NCBI GenBank assembly: GCA_964487555.1
Contig: CAZART010000176.1
Coordinates: forward strand, 1 to 8,360
Source: CAZART01 sp964487555
GTDB lineage: Bacteria; Bacteroidota; Rhodothermia; Rhodothermales; VXPQ01
Reading direction: 5' to 3'
Length of the DNA: 8,360 nucleotides
In this document: positions 5,990 through 8,360 of the stretch, in pieces
Layout of the letters: each line of letters opens with the position of its first letter
How positions within the stretch are numbered: position 1 is the first letter of the stretch
The notes under the pieces: generated by a model
Databases searched by the model: none
The model's input: the letters and a program-made list of their open reading frames with translations, nothing else
What the model was told of the DNA's origin: nothing
Position numbers and translations under genes: made by a program

Positions 5990-7752
5990 ATGGCGGACGC
6001 TTCTACGTACGCCGACTTTCGCAGCCGAAGCAGGTACAGCAGATACCGGGCGAATCGCGCGTGGCGTGTCTCGGCCATGCGTGTCCGGAGCTGATCGCGT
6101 TCGTCCTGCTGAACGTCGATTTTGTTGCGGATCCGTGCGATCTCCGCATCTATATCTTCCAGGCGAACCTCGATGCTTCGCTTAACGCGGCGCTCCTCCG
6201 CCGGGGACAGTTCACGCGGAATCTCCGCCTCGCATTCGGATGCGAGAGCGGCCCGCCACAGACCGATCCGCGCCTTGCTTTCGTCGCTCAGCTGTAGAAC
6301 ATCCCCGACGCGCTTCGGTGTCGCCTGGTACGCCGTCCGAATGCCCGCCAGTTTCAGGCGAACGACGGCTTTGTGGGTGATCCCGTCGAATCCGCGTGCC
6401 TCCCCCACGAAATGATGTTTCAGATGATCGCGAAGCACCGTTTCCCGGATCTCCTCCAGGCGTCGATCATACTCCGATTCCATCTGCGCGACGAAGACCG
6501 CCCTCGCCTCCTCCAGCCGCTCGAGCTCGCCTTCGAGGGACCGGATGAGACGAGAAAAATACGCCTCCTCCTTCTGCAGGCGGTGGCGCCTTCGCACCGG
6601 CGATAGCCGCCGATACTGCCAGAAAGTGCCGGCACCTCCAACGGCTGCGGCGGCCGCAACCACCGCCACCGCCGCTGCGTACAGGCCGATCGCCAGGAGC
6701 AACGCGACCACCACGAAGATCGCGGCCGCAGTGGGGGCAAACCTCCGCTCGAACGCCGTTCGGGATGCGTTCTCCGCCTCGAGAGCCCGGCGGCTGCGTC
6801 GATGTGCCGCCCACGTCGTCCTTAACGCCACATCGCCGCTCGCTATCTGTTCTAGCGATGGTGCGTCCTCCGGCTCCGCGTGGCAGGCGCGGCGGAGCAT
6901 GTCGGCCTGAGCCCTCAACGCGCCCGGCGCGAGCAGCAGCTCATCGAACAGCGCCGATGCATCCGGATCGAAAAAGTCCGACGCCCCGAAGAGCAGGTTC
7001 TCCCCCGTACTGTAGCGCGCCCACAGCTCGGGTTTGTAGATGCAGGCCTGAATGGCCGTGTCAATTACGAGAGCTGAAAAGCGATCGAGATAGGGGCCGA
7101 AATCCGATTCATCACGATCCGGATGCTGATAGTTCCGATGGCCGACCTCCGGGCTCTTCTTTCCCTGGAGCGACGGCACGTACATCGTGTCGTAATCCAC
7201 CAGACGTACGCGGGTCTTGCCGTCGACCAGGATATTTCCATGCTGCAGATCGCCGTGGGCAATGCCGGCCTTCTCGAGCCGACGGATCATCTCCCTCCAG
7301 CTGTTGTGGAGGGCCTTAAGGACATCGGAGCCGTGGCCCGAAACCTCACTCGAAGGTTCGTCCGGACGCGAGAGGTGGGACTCTATGAAACGTGCTATCG
7401 AGATTCCATCCAGCCATTCCATCTTGAGCACGGGCAGCGCATCGCCGTGCACGTGGATGCCTTGCGGCTGATAATCGAATGCGGCCGTATGCGGCAGTTC
7501 GGCGCCGGCGAGACACCGGGCCACGGCGTGGTACCGCTCGCGCTGATCGGGAACGTCCGTCAAAAAGCACTTGACGGCCCAGCGAACCCCGTGCGCGCGC
7601 ATCGGAAAGACGACGGCGAACGCGCCCGTCATCGCCTCGGGGAGGCCGAGCTTTGTCATCTCCGGCTCTGCGTCCTTCAGGATCGGATCCGAGAAGACGG
7701 CTGCGGGAGATTGCACCGCTTCCTGATATTCCCCGGGCGTGGGGTACTTCAT
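5986..7752 (-). CDS. membrane-associated Ser/Thr protein kinase with helix-hairpin-helix domain (YegI-like)
   Basis: This is predicted to phosphorylate Ser/Thr on unknown proteins. Kinase domain (about 30-300): glycine-loop region MTGAFAVVF, ATP-anchoring lysine in WAVKCF (Lys61), KMEWLDG hinge region, catalytic loop HGDLQHGN (166-173; HGD replaces HRD, Asp168 and Asn173 kept), and metal-binding Asp186 in VDYDTM in place of DFG. GHRNYQHPDR and FGPYLDRFSALV after it are typical of this bacterial family. All catalytic residues are present, so it should be active. Residues 339-378 form one long or two short membrane segments, followed by a coiled coil (about 393-445). A helix-hairpin-helix-like block lies at 454-503 (RLKLAGIRTAYQAT, VGDVLQLSDESKARI), then a second charged coiled-coil region to about 565. 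HhH domains often bind DNA; here that is only a possibility. The 588-aa gene follows a PP2C phosphatase gene by 69 bp on the same strand, matching the YegK/YegI arrangement of E. coli. Confidence 0.9.
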   Translation of the reverse strand: MKYPTPGEYQEAVQSPAAVFSDPILKDAEPEMTKLGLPEAMTGAFAVVFPMRAHGVRWAVKCFLTDVPDQRERYHAVARCLAGAELPHTAAFDYQPQGIHVHGDALPVLKMEWLDGISIARFIESHLSRPDEPSSEVSGHGSDVLKALHNSWREMIRRLEKAGIAHGDLQHGNILVDGKTRVRLVDYDTMYVPSLQGKKSPEVGHRNYQHPDRDESDFGPYLDRFSALVIDTAIQACIYKPELWARYSTGENLLFGASDFFDPDASALFDELLLAPGALRAQADMLRRACHAEPEDAPSLEQIASGDVALRTTWAAHRRSRRALEAENASRTAFERRFAPTAAAIFVVVALLLAIGLYAAAVAVVAAAAAVGGAGTFWQYRRLSPVRRRHRLQKEEAYFSRLIRSLEGELERLEEARAVFVAQMESEYDRRLEEIRETVLRDHLKHHFVGEARGFDGITHKAVVRLKLAGIRTAYQATPKRVGDVLQLSDESKARIGLWRAALASECEAEIPRELSPAEERRVKRSIEVRLEDIDAEIARIRNKIDVQQDERDQLRTRMAETRHARFARYLLYLLRLRKSAYVEASAI

Positions 7753-7757
7753 AGGAT

Positions 7758-7761
7758 TCCT
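7758..7761 (-). promoter_or_regulatory. ribosome binding site of the kinase gene
   Basis: On the minus strand AGGA lies 5 bases before the kinase ATG (7750-7752). It is the only reasonable Shine-Dalgarno I see in the window and supports this start, as does the good family N-terminus. It is half of a small palindrome, AGGATTCCT (7753-7761), which could fold and reduce access; that effect is speculative. Confidence 0.5.
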
Positions 7762-7821
7762 GCAGGCGGAGTAGTTTTCGGGTGGATCGGGCTCGTGACG
7801 CCGGACAGTGCGCGACTCACG

Positions 7822-8360
7822 TCAAAGATCGATGACGACGGCCGTAACGTCGTCGTTCCGCATCGCACCGTCGCGACGTGCGCGCTTAACGGGCTCGTCG
7901 AATCCGCTGGAGCCGACGTCATTCGCTCCTTGCTTGAGGAGCCATGCAGCGAGCGCGTCGGTCGCCAGAATGAACCGGTCGCCTGCCTCCCAGGCACCGC
8001 TCGTCTCCAGGACGTCACGCTCGTCGCCCGATTCCCTGCTCGAAACCAGATTGGGCGTCGCAGTGAAGGCGTCCGGATCGGAAATGGGCCACGACAGCAA
8101 CAGCTCGTCATCTCTAAAGTGCAGGATGCAGCAGTCGCCCACGGCCTGTGCCGCCCAGACGCGTTCATCACCCGAGGCTTCCTCGATCTGGAGACCGGCA
8201 AACGCAGCGTGTGACCCTTCCTCCGATTTTTCCTCGAGGTACCACGGCAGATGGCCCCGCGTCGAAATGCGGTGAAATCCGTCGCGGAGATCGGCCAGGG
8301 CGGTAGCGAGATCTCCCGAATTCGCGTACGCCCCCGTCAGCCGGCGCGCCCACGCTCCGG
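7822..8360 (-). CDS. PP2C-family Ser/Thr phosphatase, C-terminal part (YegK/PphC-like), cut by window edge
   Basis: The reading frame is open from the TGA at 7822-7824 to the right edge, giving the last 178 residues; the start lies outside. It matches the C-terminal half of the PP2C fold: VWAAQAVGDCCILHF is the VGDS-type strand-turn, GDRFILATDALAAWLL corresponds to the LASDGL-type segment with its Asp, and AMRNDDVTAVVIDL at the end carries the terminal metal-binding Asp of the DN/DD motif. These residues are intact, but the N-terminal metal-binding aspartates are beyond the edge, so activity cannot be judged fully. A GTG at 8140-8142 could be mistaken for a start, but the frame upstream codes for recognisable PP2C sequence (PWYLEEKSEEG and on), so it is internal. 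It precedes the kinase gene by 69 bp on the same strand, probably as one operon, and would be expected to reverse that kinase's phosphorylation, as YegK (PphC) does for YegI in E. coli (from memory). Confidence 0.85.
   Translation of the reverse strand, partial: GAWARRLTGAYANSGDLATALADLRDGFHRISTRGHLPWYLEEKSEEGSHAAFAGLQIEEASGDERVWAAQAVGDCCILHFRDDELLLSWPISDPDAFTATPNLVSSRESGDERDVLETSGAWEAGDRFILATDALAAWLLKQGANDVGSSGFDEPVKRARRDGAMRNDDVTAVVIDL

Noticed and set aside
7123..8214. Long open frame (363 codons) on the plus strand opposite the kinase and phosphatase genes
   Set aside because: It lies wholly opposite two genes with clear family motifs, spans their intergenic gap, and shows no recognisable domain. 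High GC makes long antisense frames common.

Overview
The window is GC-rich DNA, roughly 60% by eye, that looks like chromosome from a Gram-negative bacterium of the Bacteroidota/Rhodothermota side of the tree. Three things suggest this: a lipoprotein-type gamma-glutamyltranspeptidase, a divergent GroES-family protein of the kind I associate with Bacteroidota relatives, and mostly absent Shine-Dalgarno sequences. The placement is inference; there is no rRNA or marker gene in the window. I see no tRNA, rRNA, insertion sequence or CRISPR array.

Layout. On the minus strand at the left edge is a complete gamma-glutamyltranspeptidase (3..1742). A 376-bp divergent spacer separates it from a sodium:solute symporter on the plus strand (2119..3942). 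The 3' end of the symporter runs into an imperfect 33-bp tandem repeat (three units), and 155 bp further on lies a second, 8-bp repeat (four units). The 8-bp repeat sits exactly on the 5' end of a WcaI-like GT4 glycosyltransferase (4184..5449), whose start codon is unclear. A 141-bp spacer with a pair of related 18-bp near-palindromes leads to a 132-aa GroES-like protein (5591..5989). That gene converges on, and shares its stop region with, a minus-strand operon at the right edge. The operon encodes a PP2C-type phosphatase (7822..8360, cut by the window edge) followed by a 588-aa protein kinase with membrane, coiled-coil and helix-hairpin-helix segments (5986..7752).

How the genes work together. 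The clearest functional unit is the phosphatase-kinase pair, which resembles the E. coli YegK/YegI pair and the kinase-PP2C-vWA ('TerY-P') triads. A von Willebrand A partner is predicted just beyond the right edge. Gamma-glutamyltranspeptidase and the symporter are divergently transcribed. One may release amino acids from gamma-glutamyl peptides outside the inner membrane while the other imports a sodium-coupled solute, but nothing in the sequence fixes the transported substrate. The glycosyltransferase is not in a visible polysaccharide cluster, and the GroES-like gene has no groEL beside it here.

The most interesting unexplained structure is in the non-coding DNA: the tandem repeats before the glycosyltransferase, whose copy number could decide which start codon reads into the enzyme, and the paired 18-bp elements before the GroES-like gene.
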